The position numbers and the translations under genes were made by a program. A DNA stretch of 64,000 nucleotides from Virgibacillus_R byunsanensis (GTDB taxonomy: Bacteria; Bacillota; Bacilli; Bacillales; Amphibacillaceae). This document shows positions 51,921-58,935 of this stretch, piece by piece. How positions within the stretch are numbered: position 1 is the stretch's first letter; each line of letters opens with the position of its first letter. The notes under the pieces are model-generated. The model searched no databases. It had not been told where the DNA came from and saw only the letters and a program-made list of their open reading frames with translations. The stretch spans positions 179,875-243,874 of the forward strand of contig NZ_JBHTKJ010000001.1 of NCBI RefSeq assembly GCF_042675965.1, read 5' to 3'.

Positions 51921-52637
51921 TTAAAACTGTTGGATGAGCAAGTACAATCCTGTGAAAAACAATAATACATAAGTGAGCACACGAAATAACTTCTGATTAA
52001 TCCTCTTAAACAGAAGCTGCCCTACTATTAACCCAACTATAACAAGCGGTAGCCCCTTCAAGCTAGATATCCAGATTTCCTCAGATGTCCCTGCTATCAC
52101 AACTTGAATAACCAGGCTTACCAAATAGATCCATAGATAAAACGCAAGTGTTGTCCCGCGTAATTTTTCTTTTGTTGTATTAGTTCCTGAGAAGTACAAC
52201 AAAAGCGGTGGACCAGGCATACCGATACTTGTCGTAAATCCACCTGAGAGTCCACCTACCACAAAGTCACGTATTGTCGTTTGTTTTAATCGATATTGCA
52301 AAATTAAAAGAACAGTCAACACAAGGACCAAAACACTAACAGCCAATTTTAGTATTGTCATTTCTAACCATAAGAAAATGGATATACCAATCGGTAACCC
52401 TGGAACGCTTCCTAAAATAAACCGTTTCATTATAGCTATATCCACATCTTTTCTTATTTTCATAATAAGCACAAACGATATCACAAGCGACAAAATCAAG
52501 TTCAGTTGAATTGCTTCTCGTGGTTCGTAGATTAGTAATAAAAAAGGGGTTGCCATAATGGAGAAACCAAATCCTGTACTCGCTTGTAAGACGCTTGCAA
52601 CCAGTATAATAATTGAAAATAAAATAATCGTATCCAC
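51921..52637 (-). CDS. TauE/SafE family sulfite/organosulfonate exporter-like permease
   Basis: A 238-residue, seven- to eight-helix membrane protein of the TauE/SafE family. Family features are ASTGFGFSIMATPFLLL near the N terminus and GLSGGFTTSIGMPGPPLLLY in the second half. Translation starts at GTG 52637 with TAGGTG upstream. Members export sulfite, sulfoacetate or other anions; no sulfur gene is adjacent to help decide. Confidence 0.88.
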   Translation of the reverse strand: MDTIILFSIIILVASVLQASTGFGFSIMATPFLLLIYEPREAIQLNLILSLVISFVLIMKIRKDVDIAIMKRFILGSVPGLPIGISIFLWLEMTILKLAVSVLVLVLTVLLILQYRLKQTTIRDFVVGGLSGGFTTSIGMPGPPLLLYFSGTNTTKEKLRGTTLAFYLWIYLVSLVIQVVIAGTSEEIWISSLKGLPLVIVGLIVGQLLFKRINQKLFRVLTYVLLFFTGLYLLIQQF

Positions 52638-52712
52638 TTAAACACCTACTAAACATGATCTGCCTTAAGTTTAACAGAATTCATATGAAGCAATTATACT
52701 TTTATTTCAAAT

Positions 52713-53045
52713 TTGGAAGTACAAAAGCGTAAGCGCCCGTTTAGCGACGTATGGGCTGCGCCCGCGCATCGCGGGTGGGTCGACGTTGCAGCGCAAAGCG
52801 GCGAAGTTAGTCGATCTTCCTTAAAGGAAACACGAAGAGCGTAAGCGATTCGATGTTGTCTTATCGTAAGGAGGATAAGGAAGCCCACTAGTCGTTGGGC
52901 GCTGGCCGATGAAAACGCCACGTCCTTGAAAAAGAAAAGCGCTTTTTCTGCGTGCGATGCTTTTCAGGGGAGCTTTACTTATCCTGTGGCGTCATCGGCA
53001 CTAGTACGTCCTGTACGTCGGAGCTGGACGTGGCTTAAGCAGTTA
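52713..53045. repeat. GC-rich palindromic repeat, second family
   Basis: About 330 bases, much richer in GC than the flanks, from AAAAGCGTAAGCGCCCGTTT to CAGCTCCGACG-type ends. The left and right parts are partly inverted (GGCGCTGGCCGATGAAAACG...GGCGTCATCGGC; CCACGTCC...GGACGTGG). The stretch TTTCTGCGTGCGATG and GGAGCTTTACTTA also occurs, in similar form, inside the element at 30824. No credible gene. Confidence 0.75.
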
Positions 53046-53089
53046 ATAAATTATCCACAGGCTCCTAATTTTATAATTTCCTAAGCCAT

Positions 53090-53116
53090 CAAAAAACCCG
53101 AGCATTCACTCGGGTT
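53090..53116 (-). terminator. Terminator of the Cu/Zn-SOD gene
   Basis: AACCCGAG at 53095-53102 pairs with CTCGGGTT at 53109-53116; a U run follows on the minus strand. Confidence 0.85.
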
Positions 53117-53129
53117 GGGTTGATACGTT

Positions 53130-53723
53130 CTATCCACTAATCACACCACAAGCTATACGATCTCCCGCATCTCCTGATGGTTGTGATTTATAATCATCTG
53201 CCTTTGCATGAATCATAAGTGCAGTACCATCTTCTTTAAGAAGAGAATTATCCTTACCCTCCTCAAGTGTTACCATATCCGCTAATACTTCAACCATAAC
53301 CGTTCCATCTTCAGCTACATCAATATTGGGAAGATCACCAGCATGTGGTCCTTCAGGATGATCAAAGCCATGTTTAGCATTAGTTGGATTGAAATGTTCA
53401 CCAGCAGATTCAAAACTAGGTGCCTCACAAATTCCTTTTTCATGAATATGAAAACCATGTATTCCTGGTGGCAAGTTAGATGCTTCAAGCCTTATGTTAA
53501 CGCCATTAGGTTTTTGTGTTAGTGTTGCCATTCCAATTTCTTCCTCGGTATTGTCAACTAGTGTTACTTGAACCTCTTCATTTTCTTCACTTAAATTACC
53601 TATTGTCTCTATTCCAGGCTCCTCGCCATGTTCTTGATTATCTTGACCATTATCCATGCCAGCACATGCGCTTAATACTATAATAAACGCTATCATGAAT
53701 AAAAAGACGTGCCATCTCTTCAT
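53130..53723 (-). CDS. yojM: Cu/Zn superoxide dismutase-like lipoprotein (YojM type)
   Basis: A 197-residue lipoprotein (lipobox LSAC at residues 17-20, then an acidic stretch). The SOD_Cu domain shows GIHGFHIHEKGICEAP, HFNPTNAKHGFDHPEGPHAGDLPN and GDAGDRIACGVI with the metal His residues and paired Cys. B. subtilis YojM is similar but lacks full copper ligation; the present HxH, H and D pattern looks better kept. Function would be extracellular superoxide defence. It is a single-gene unit. Confidence 0.88.
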   Translation of the reverse strand: MKRWHVFLFMIAFIIVLSACAGMDNGQDNQEHGEEPGIETIGNLSEENEEVQVTLVDNTEEEIGMATLTQKPNGVNIRLEASNLPPGIHGFHIHEKGICEAPSFESAGEHFNPTNAKHGFDHPEGPHAGDLPNIDVAEDGTVMVEVLADMVTLEEGKDNSLLKEDGTALMIHAKADDYKSQPSGDAGDRIACGVISG

Positions 53724-53843
53724 CTTCTATCTTCCTTTCCGTTTGGTTTATAATGTCAAAACTATTGTGCTCCAAACAAAGTACGATTAAACATTCATAT
53801 GTTTTGTTATAATGGGAAAAATGATAAATAGGAGGTTAATTAT

Positions 53844-54221
53844 ATGGGACTGTTTGACGGAATGATGGGCAATGCATCTGAAATAGATGCTGGAAAAGCT
53901 GAAAAGGAACTCACAGATCTACTTGCCTCAACGGAACAAGTAGAACACGCTTATAAGCTAATTAGAGATCTGATGGTTTTTACGAATAAACGACTTATAT
54001 TAGTCGATAAACAAGGAGTTACAGGTAAAAAGGTGGAGTATCACTCGATCCCTTACAAGAATATTACACATTTTTCAGTCGAAACCGCCGGAACGTTCGA
54101 TTTAGAAGCAGAACTTAACATCTGGGTATCAGGCAATGCCAATCCAATCCAGAAAACATTCAACAAGCAACTAAACATTTATAAAGTCCAAAGCGTATTA
54201 GCAGAATATGTATGTGGATAA
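53844..54221 (+). CDS. PH-domain (bPH_3) protein
   Basis: A 125-residue bacterial pleckstrin-homology domain protein. The pattern is IRDLMVFTNKRLILVDKQGVTGKKVEYHSIPYKNITHFSVETAG, a DUF1696-type layout (broken here for description). AGGAGGTT precedes the ATG. Cytosolic; function unknown. A terminator follows. Confidence 0.85.
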   Translation: MGLFDGMMGNASEIDAGKAEKELTDLLASTEQVEHAYKLIRDLMVFTNKRLILVDKQGVTGKKVEYHSIPYKNITHFSVETAGTFDLEAELNIWVSGNANPIQKTFNKQLNIYKVQSVLAEYVCG

Positions 54222-54236
54222 ACCCTGCTTTAAGAC

Positions 54237-54264
54237 GGAGCGACTCTTAAATCGCTCCTTTTAT
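54237..54264 (+). terminator. Terminator of the PH-domain gene
   Basis: GGAGCGA and TCGCTCC arms around an 8-base loop, followed by TTTTAT. Confidence 0.8.
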
Positions 54265-54316
54265 GTCCCTTTTTAAAAATAGGCTACATTTAATCAATTA
54301 TTTTTGATAAAAAGTA

Positions 54317-54345
54317 TTGACTTATACAAAATTTAGATATAGAAT
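54317..54345 (+). promoter_or_regulatory. Promoter of arsR
   Basis: TTGACT at 54317-54322 and TAGAAT at 54340-54345 are 17 bases apart. The ArsR operator begins 6 bases after the -10 box. Confidence 0.65.
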
Positions 54346-54351
54346 AAATAT

Positions 54352-54367
54352 ATCAAATAAAATTGAT
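54352..54367 (+). promoter_or_regulatory. ArsR-type operator 1
   Basis: ATCAA-N6-TTGAT, an exact palindrome at the expected transcription start of arsR. This is the classic half-site pair of Bacillus ArsR regulators. Confidence 0.75.
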
Positions 54368-54386
54368 TTAGGAAGAAGGTGCCAAG

Positions 54387-54710
54387 ATGACACTAAATAA
54401 TACAGTCGAAGATATAGAAACAGAAAAGACCTTTGAAAAATATGAAGCAAAATTCAAAGCTATTGCAGATAAAAAACGGTTGCAAATTATGAATATACTT
54501 ACTCAAAAGGGAGAAATGTGTGTTTGTGATCTAGCTCCGTTAGTAGAAATGACTCAATCAAAATTGTCCTACCACCTGAAATTATTATTAGATGCAAATA
54601 TCATCACCAAAGACACTAGAGGAACTTGGAGTTACTACAAGTTAAATCAAATTGAAATCAATCATCTGTTATCAGAGGAACTGTGCTGTTTGTTTAGACC
54701 GAGTTGCTAA
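54387..54710 (+). CDS. arsR: ArsR family metal(loid)-responsive repressor
   Basis: A 107-residue ArsR/SmtB winged-helix repressor. The recognition helix region is MTQSKLSYHLKLLLDANIIT. The alpha-3 As(III) site ECVCDL-type motif is present as Cys45 and Cys47 (EMCVCDLA). A further set, Cys100, Cys101 and Cys107, lies at the C terminus. This suggests thiolate sensing of As(III)/Sb(III) or a soft metal. It is autoregulated judging by the operator in its promoter. No arsB or arsC is nearby; the only partner is the small Cys-tailed gene behind a second operator. Confidence 0.9.
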   Translation: MTLNNTVEDIETEKTFEKYEAKFKAIADKKRLQIMNILTQKGEMCVCDLAPLVEMTQSKLSYHLKLLLDANIITKDTRGTWSYYKLNQIEINHLLSEELCCLFRPSC

Positions 54711-54726
54711 AAATTTTCATTTGTTA

Positions 54727-54742
54727 ATCAAAAAAAATTGAT
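54727..54742 (+). promoter_or_regulatory. ArsR-type operator 2
   Basis: A second exact ATCAA-N6-TTGAT, with an all-A spacer, lies between arsR and the next small gene, 17 bases before the latter's ATG. Same half-sites as operator 1. Confidence 0.7.
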
Positions 54743-54758
54743 ATTAGGAGATGGTTTT

Positions 54759-54950
54759 ATGTTTCACTATGAATACGAGTTACTGGCAAAGATGAAAAGA
54801 CAAGAACTGGAAAAGGCAGCACGAGAGGCCTGGAAGTTTTCTTCAATCAAACATGAAAGCTTATTTCTAAAAAAAGTTAAATCACTAAAACAGAAGTTCT
54901 CAAAAAGAAATACACAACCAACCGAACCATGCTGCTGTGTTACATGTTAG
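54759..54950 (+). CDS. Small Cys-tailed protein of the arsR locus
   Basis: A 63-residue, highly basic helical protein (about 15 Lys/Arg) that ends in CCCVTC (Cys58, 59, 60 and 63). AGGAG precedes ATG 54759 by 8 bases; the ORF could begin earlier but has no site. Its operator and linkage to arsR suggest it binds the same metal(loid) as the repressor, as a small scavenger or chaperone. The family is not recognised. The reading frame is short, but ribosome site, operator and Cys tail together argue for a real gene. Confidence 0.7.
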   Translation: MFHYEYELLAKMKRQELEKAAREAWKFSSIKHESLFLKKVKSLKQKFSKRNTQPTEPCCCVTC

Positions 54951-54961
54951 TATAAAAATAA

Positions 54962-55133
54962 GGTTGTTTTCGTAAAGTTTGTTGCTTATGAAAAATAGAT
55001 ATAAATTGCGACGTACTTGAAAACACGAGTGCTCTACTACCGTCCATGGAAAGCGACTGCCCAGTGCAAAAATCACGACATTGCTGTTGCGTTGTAGTTT
55101 CATGAAAAAGCAACAATGCGTACGAAAACAGGC
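54962..55133 (+). repeat. GC-rich element with terminal inverted repeats, copy 2 (172 bp)
   Basis: Ends GGTTGTTTTCGTAAAGTTTG and, reversed, GCCTGTTTTCGTACGCATTG with TTGCTTTTTC match those of the 544-bp element. The inner TTGCGACGTA and GTTGCGTTGTAG pair is also kept, while most of the GC-rich interior is missing. Confidence 0.8.
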
Positions 55134-55137
55134 AAAA

Positions 55138-55173
55138 ATAAAGAGCTGATTCCATATGGAGTCAGCTCTTTAT
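55138..55173 (-). terminator. Terminator of doxX
   Basis: AAAGAGCTGA and TCAGCTCTTT arms (extended by imperfect pairing ATTCC/GGAGT) lie just below the stop codon. Confidence 0.85.
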
Positions 55174-55177
55174 TTAT

Positions 55178-55684
55178 CTATGCTACAGCAACTTTTTTAC
55201 TGTTTTTTTGACGGGGATTGTGAGCTTTTAAGAAAGGAATAACCCTTCTATCTAATCCATATCTACCTGCATTATATCCAGCTACCAAAAGGAACACTGT
55301 TATTAATACCATCTGAGCATTTGTACTTACGGTACCACTGAACAAGAAGGCGAAGTTCATTGTTACTGCCATTAATGCTGCAAAACTAGTAAAGATACCA
55401 AGAATAAGTGCTATACCTACTAAGAACTCGCCCCACATAACAAGGAATGTAAACATTTCTGCGTTCGGTAATGCTACAGCTTCTAAGAATGTAGCCCACC
55501 AGCCTTGTACTGCTGGATGATCGCCACCTGCACTTGCTACAGCACCTTGTAAATAACCACTTGCATCAAATCCACCAGTAATTTTACCATATCCTGCAGT
55601 CAACCATTGATACCCAATATAAACTCTTAAAAATGCTAAAACACCAGCCATCACCTTATTATTGCGAAGAAATTTTACAAACAT
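55178..55684 (-). CDS. DoxX family membrane protein
   Basis: A 168-residue, four-helix DoxX protein. Typical stretches are LRVYIGYQWLTAGYGKITGGFD near the N terminus (shortened) and WGEFLVGIALILGIFTSFAA. ATG 55684 is taken with GAGGAG before it; a TTG at 55693 is less likely. DoxX proteins are membrane partners in thiol/quinone or oxidative-stress systems. No partner is adjacent. Single-gene unit. Confidence 0.88.
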   Translation of the reverse strand: MFVKFLRNNKVMAGVLAFLRVYIGYQWLTAGYGKITGGFDASGYLQGAVASAGGDHPAVQGWWATFLEAVALPNAEMFTFLVMWGEFLVGIALILGIFTSFAALMAVTMNFAFLFSGTVSTNAQMVLITVFLLVAGYNAGRYGLDRRVIPFLKAHNPRQKNSKKVAVA

Positions 55685-55800
55685 GATACCCAACTCCTCA
55701 AGTTATTTGATTAAGTATCTCTCTTACAGTTATATAATAACATGTTTTTTCTTTTTGAAAATAATATTGTTCAGTATTTCACAATTTAGTAACAAAGATA

Positions 55801-55992
55801 TGGCTTATTTGTGAATGGACTAATAAAGGTGTTCAAGAAGAGGCAAAAAATCTTCATATACTAGAAGATGTACGGTGCATTGAACAAGATAACGAAACTT
55901 CTATACCGGTTAGTTTTATCGGACCAGTACTGAACGGCCCAAGTGATTTCTTTGGCAACTTAAACATAATTCAGAAAAAGTTCCGAAAGTGA
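55801..55992 (+). pseudogene. C-terminal remnant of an unidentified protein
   Basis: An open stretch of about 63 codons without a start, reading WLICEWTNKGVQEEAKNLHI, then SIPVSFIGPVLNGPSDFFGN and ending KKFRK-stop. Composition looks coding. I do not recognise the family. It joins head-on with the remnant on the opposite strand at 55971. Confidence 0.45.
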
Positions 55993-56063
55993 TTTTTAGA
56001 TATGCTAAAGATTTGATCAAGGATTTCGCCAAATCCTTTTGGTTTATTTAATTGCTCGTTCAT
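55971..56063 (-). pseudogene. N-terminal remnant of a membrane protein gene
   Basis: A 30-codon frame with a GGGGG ribosome site and ATG 56063, reading MNEQLNKPKGFGEILDQIFS and ending HFRNFF-stop. This is a typical N terminus of Bacillaceae multi-helix proteins that start with a cytosolic 'KPxxFGEIL' segment; the membrane part is absent. A deletion has probably fused it to the fragment on the plus strand. Confidence 0.5.
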
Positions 56064-56190
56064 TTCATTACCCCCAAATGACTATCATTATTCGAATAAC
56101 TTTTTAGCGGATAGAAGTACTATTCTTGTAAAAAACACCCATTCATGATCCACTTATAACAGAATAACAAAACTAAAGGTGGTACTTACA

Positions 56191-56682
56191 ATGCTTTCAA
56201 AATGGACTTATTATCAATTCACCGCTATTATTTTTTTAGGCCTTTTACTTTTTTTCACAGATCAATTAAGTGGAGAACTTGCTATCTCAAGTGGAACTGA
56301 AACGGTTAATGGTACATCTTTATTAACTGCTGGGTTTATCGCTGCAATAGTTGGCTGGGTTTATGTTATGGTTTATCTTCAATCTAAAAAAAAGCCAGCA
56401 TTACTGAACCATGCTGTATGGAGTAAAATGCCTGCTCTATTATTTATTATTGGATTTCTTTCCATTGTTGCTTTCCTTACACTAGGAACATTCGGTCCGC
56501 TTCTAGAATGGACAGAAAACGCAAGATGGCTTATGTATGTATTTATGGTCTACTTTATTTTCTTGTTTTATCTTTTTGTCGTATCCGTTATATTAAAAAA
56601 TAGTAAACTGAAAAAGCATGCATTACATCGTTCCTTGTACGTAACGGGTGGATTGTTGATCATTGTCATTTTTATGCTTTAG
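56191..56682 (+). CDS. Four-helix membrane protein of unknown function
   Basis: A 163-residue protein with four hydrophobic helices (FTAIIFLGLLLFF, TAGFIAAIVGWVYVMVY, LFIIGFLSIVAFLTLG, WLMYVFMVYFIFLFYLFVV) plus a fifth near the C terminus. AAAGGTGGT precedes ATG 56191; a GTG at 56179 lies inside that site. I do not recognise a family. Transcription is convergent with the gene that follows. Confidence 0.7.
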   Translation: MLSKWTYYQFTAIIFLGLLLFFTDQLSGELAISSGTETVNGTSLLTAGFIAAIVGWVYVMVYLQSKKKPALLNHAVWSKMPALLFIIGFLSIVAFLTLGTFGPLLEWTENARWLMYVFMVYFIFLFYLFVVSVILKNSKLKKHALHRSLYVTGGLLIIVIFML

Positions 56683-56695
56683 TTGATGAACAGCT

Positions 56696-57034
56696 TTATT
56701 GTTCATCATTGATATATTCTTGATAACATGTATCAAAATACATGAAATTGGCTATAAAACTTCCCTGAAGATTACCATATTGACGTTGAAGCGCTTTACT
56801 TGAGTGTAAGTCAGATTCCTTAATGGTGTAAATAGAGTCTTCGATTGATAATATACTCTCAAGTGTTATGTTTAAAAATTCCTGTGCTCGCTCCCCATAA
56901 TCTTCTTCAAAAGCCAAATCTAATAAGGATTTTCGTACTGCTTTTAAATCAAACAAAATGATATCGAGTTCTTCATAGCTCAAAGTAACTGTTTCTTTCT
57001 CCCTTAACCAAGGTTGTTCGTACATATCAAGCAT
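56696..57034 (-). CDS. Conserved-looking cytosolic protein, 112 residues
   Basis: A helical, acidic soluble protein (MLDMYEQPWLREKETVTLSY at the start, then ELDIILFDLKAVRKSLLDLA). ATG 57034 has AGAGG 9 bases ahead; ATG 57043 touches that site and is less likely. No domain recognised. It stands alone upstream of a group of small membrane proteins. Confidence 0.6.
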   Translation of the reverse strand: MLDMYEQPWLREKETVTLSYEELDIILFDLKAVRKSLLDLAFEEDYGERAQEFLNITLESILSIEDSIYTIKESDLHSSKALQRQYGNLQGSFIANFMYFDTCYQEYINDEQ

Positions 57035-57142
57035 ATATTCCATCCTCTGTGTTGTGCGGTTATTTTCTTTTGACTGTTTATCATAACATTCATTAAATAG
57101 TTCAAGTCATCCAAGTACTGATCTACTACTAAAACGATTTAT

Positions 57143-57229
57143 TCATACTAAGTGCAGAATATGGATATAACCAGCTAACCCTCCAATTATAAGTACAACA
57201 AACCCTACTAACTTTTTATGATTAAACAT
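57143..57229 (-). CDS. 28-residue membrane peptide
   Basis: ATG 57229 has AAGGAGGAGA 7 bases ahead, an excellent site. The product is MFNHKKLVGFVVLIIGGLAG followed by YIHILHLV, a single helix. It follows the 63-residue membrane protein gene by 30 bases on the same strand. Too short for a family call. The ribosome site is the main support. Confidence 0.45.
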   Translation of the reverse strand: MFNHKKLVGFVVLIIGGLAGYIHILHLV

Positions 57230-57259
57230 AAACAAATCTCCTCCTTCAAATCTATCATG

Positions 57260-57451
57260 CTAATCTTCGTTTTTTTGCCTTCTTTTCCCATCAACATAAT
57301 CCCAGGTGAAGAACGCAACAATAGCTAGCACTATTATAACTAAGCTTATGTATTGCTGGGTTTCTGCTGGAGCAACTACTGCAAATAATAACCGGACTAT
57401 AATAGCTAGTACCAATACGATAATATATTTTGAAATTCGTTTGTTTTTCAC
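57260..57451 (-). CDS. Two-helix small membrane protein, 63 residues
   Basis: GTG 57451 follows AGGAGGTTACAAAA. Two helices (YIIVLVLAIIVRLLFAVV and YISLVIIVLAIVAFFTW) separated by a short loop, then a basic tail KRRQKNED. No family recognised with certainty. Likely co-transcribed with the 28-residue peptide downstream. Confidence 0.55.
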   Translation of the reverse strand: MKNKRISKYIIVLVLAIIVRLLFAVVAPAETQQYISLVIIVLAIVAFFTWDYVDGKRRQKNED

Positions 57452-57537
57452 TTTTGTAACCTCCTACTTTTATTGGTACAAGCCTGAGCTACGACTCAAC
57501 TGTTTTATAAAAACAATCCTTGTGGTATACTTTATGT

Positions 57538-57676
57538 AGATAAGAAATACATTAAGAAGAGCCCAGCTGTTACTGGGCTCTAAGATAAGCGGTTCCCCTA
57601 GAGGGATCGGCTACTCTAAACGAATAGACCTCTCCCTAAAAACTTACTATGGCTAATAGGGAAGGTCTATTTTCTA
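57538..57676 (+). ncRNA. Predicted antitoxin RNA of a type I toxin-antitoxin locus
   Basis: An extended -10 TGTGGTATACT (TATACT at 57526-57531) should start a transcript at about 57538. The RNA would hold a hairpin, AGAGCCCAG/CTGGGCTCT, and end at the strong hairpin AATAGACCTCTCCC/GGGAAGGTCTATT plus U run at about 57640-57676. Its 3' end overlaps the last codons and 3' UTR of the toxin, transcribed convergently. A near-identical promoter drives the toxin (see findings). Structure supports an antisense RNA; no expression data. Confidence 0.6.
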
Positions 57677-57768
57677 TTGATCAACGTTATGATCAAGGCG
57701 AGCAATGCAATTAACATGGTACCAAGACTTCCCAGCACCATGAATACTTCATACATGCTCAAAGGCAT
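57667..57768 (-). CDS. TxpA/Fst-like holin-type toxin peptide
   Basis: A 33-residue peptide, too short for usual gene calling. ATG 57768 follows AAAGGGGGTGATG, a perfect anti-SD match. MPLSMYEVFMVLGSLGTMLI then ALLALIITLINRK matches the family of 'putative holin-like' toxins: a short polar start, one membrane helix and a basic tail. A TATACT at 57828-57833 (minus strand) with TGTGG before it gives a leader of about 53 bases. These toxins depolarise membranes. Regulation should be by the convergent antisense RNA. Confidence 0.82.
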   Translation of the reverse strand: MPLSMYEVFMVLGSLGTMLIALLALIITLINRK

Positions 57769-57884
57769 CACCCCCTTTGTACAAAAGGGTTAGCCGACCC
57801 GTCCCTAAAAGAACATTATCTATAAGTAGTATACCACACTCTAACTGAAAGCGAACATACACTCTTATTTTTCTATATTTACTT

Positions 57885-58800
57885 TCAACGTAATTCTCTT
57901 CTAATAACGTATTTTTTGAATTTCTCATCTGGTATATGGCGAATAAGACGTCCGATAAACTCCTCTACAGGAATTGTTTCCCGTTTTTCTTTCCCGTCCA
58001 TTTTGTCCATATATTTGAATGTCACATATTCACCATCATATTCCTCGATCCGCCCTAAAGCTATGGCAGGTCGACGAATATAACGACTAATATATTTTAA
58101 CTGCTCCTCTTTACATTCCCTTTCTGTTTTGAAGCATACACATAGAAGCCTTCTCATTTTTTGAATAGGCTTTTTGTATTAATGGTTGAATTTGCTTTTT
58201 ATCATTTCCCGTTAACCGAGGACGAATAAATTTGAGAACCACCATCTACCATTGTTTTCTTAACATGGTAAAGGGGATATAATCTTACGTCTTCCACTGA
58301 CCGTTCTTCTTCATTCCTCCCATAGTAACCAGCATATGAACATGTGGATTAAAGTTCATTTGCGAACCAAATGTATGCATTCCAGCAATAACACTTGGTG
58401 TTACTATAAATTTCTTCTTATACCAATTCAAAATGATGCCTACTGCTTCATCCATTAGATCTTTCAATAGTTCACGGTGCTTCAAAAAGATAACACGGAG
58501 TCCCTAAGTCTATGGTGAAAGTAACATGACGATGATTCACTTGAAGTACTTCCTCTTGTAGGAGTCTTCCCCCTTCCTCAGTTTCACCACAACTACATGT
58601 AGTACAAAATCTCCCCTTACAACGGTATGGAACTCGTTTTACATCATGACAGCCTTCACAAACAAAAAGCTTAAATCCATTCTGTGGATTACCACATTCA
58701 CGACTCTTTCAAAACGATTGGCCGAAGGAAACGAATTTGCTCCAGTTATTATGTTGATCAAAAAAAGACGTCAAAGAATATTTTTATCCATAGGTCTACT
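57885..58800 (-). pseudogene. Decayed IS91-type (HUH) transposase
   Basis: Pieces in different frames on the minus strand. The N-terminal zinc-finger part (58560-58690) has FVCEGCHDVKRVPYRCKGRF and CTTCSC. The catalytic part (58285-58485) has the HUH-like NPHVHMLVTMGG. The C-terminal part (57885-58157) has LKYISRYIRRPAIALGRIEE, VTFKYMDK and EEFIGRLIRHIPD. These are the successive blocks of IS91/IS801-like transposases. Frameshifts and stops separate them, so it is not functional. Confidence 0.82.
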
Positions 58801-58814
58801 TCACCCCCAAAATC

Positions 58815-58905
58815 TTAGAAAACTTGGCTTATCGCCAAGCCTTAATGGCGAAAGCCTTAGTTGCACTTATGTAGATAAGAAAATTTTATACTTTCCTATC
58901 TACCA
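58815..58905 (+). repeat. Hairpin repeat family, copy G (short form)
   Basis: A 91-bp copy, TTAGAAAACTTGGCTTATCG to CTATCTACC, without the inner module. Terminal stem GTAGATAAGAAAA/TTTCCTATCTAC, showing T-A where copy A has C-G. It lies between the dead transposase and lutC. Confidence 0.88.
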
Positions 58906-58935
58906 AAAAGGGAACCAACTTACCCTATAATCAAT

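Noticed and set aside
52694..52921. 75-codon minus-strand frame
   Set aside because: Inside the GC-rich palindromic repeat; composition follows the repeat, not codons.
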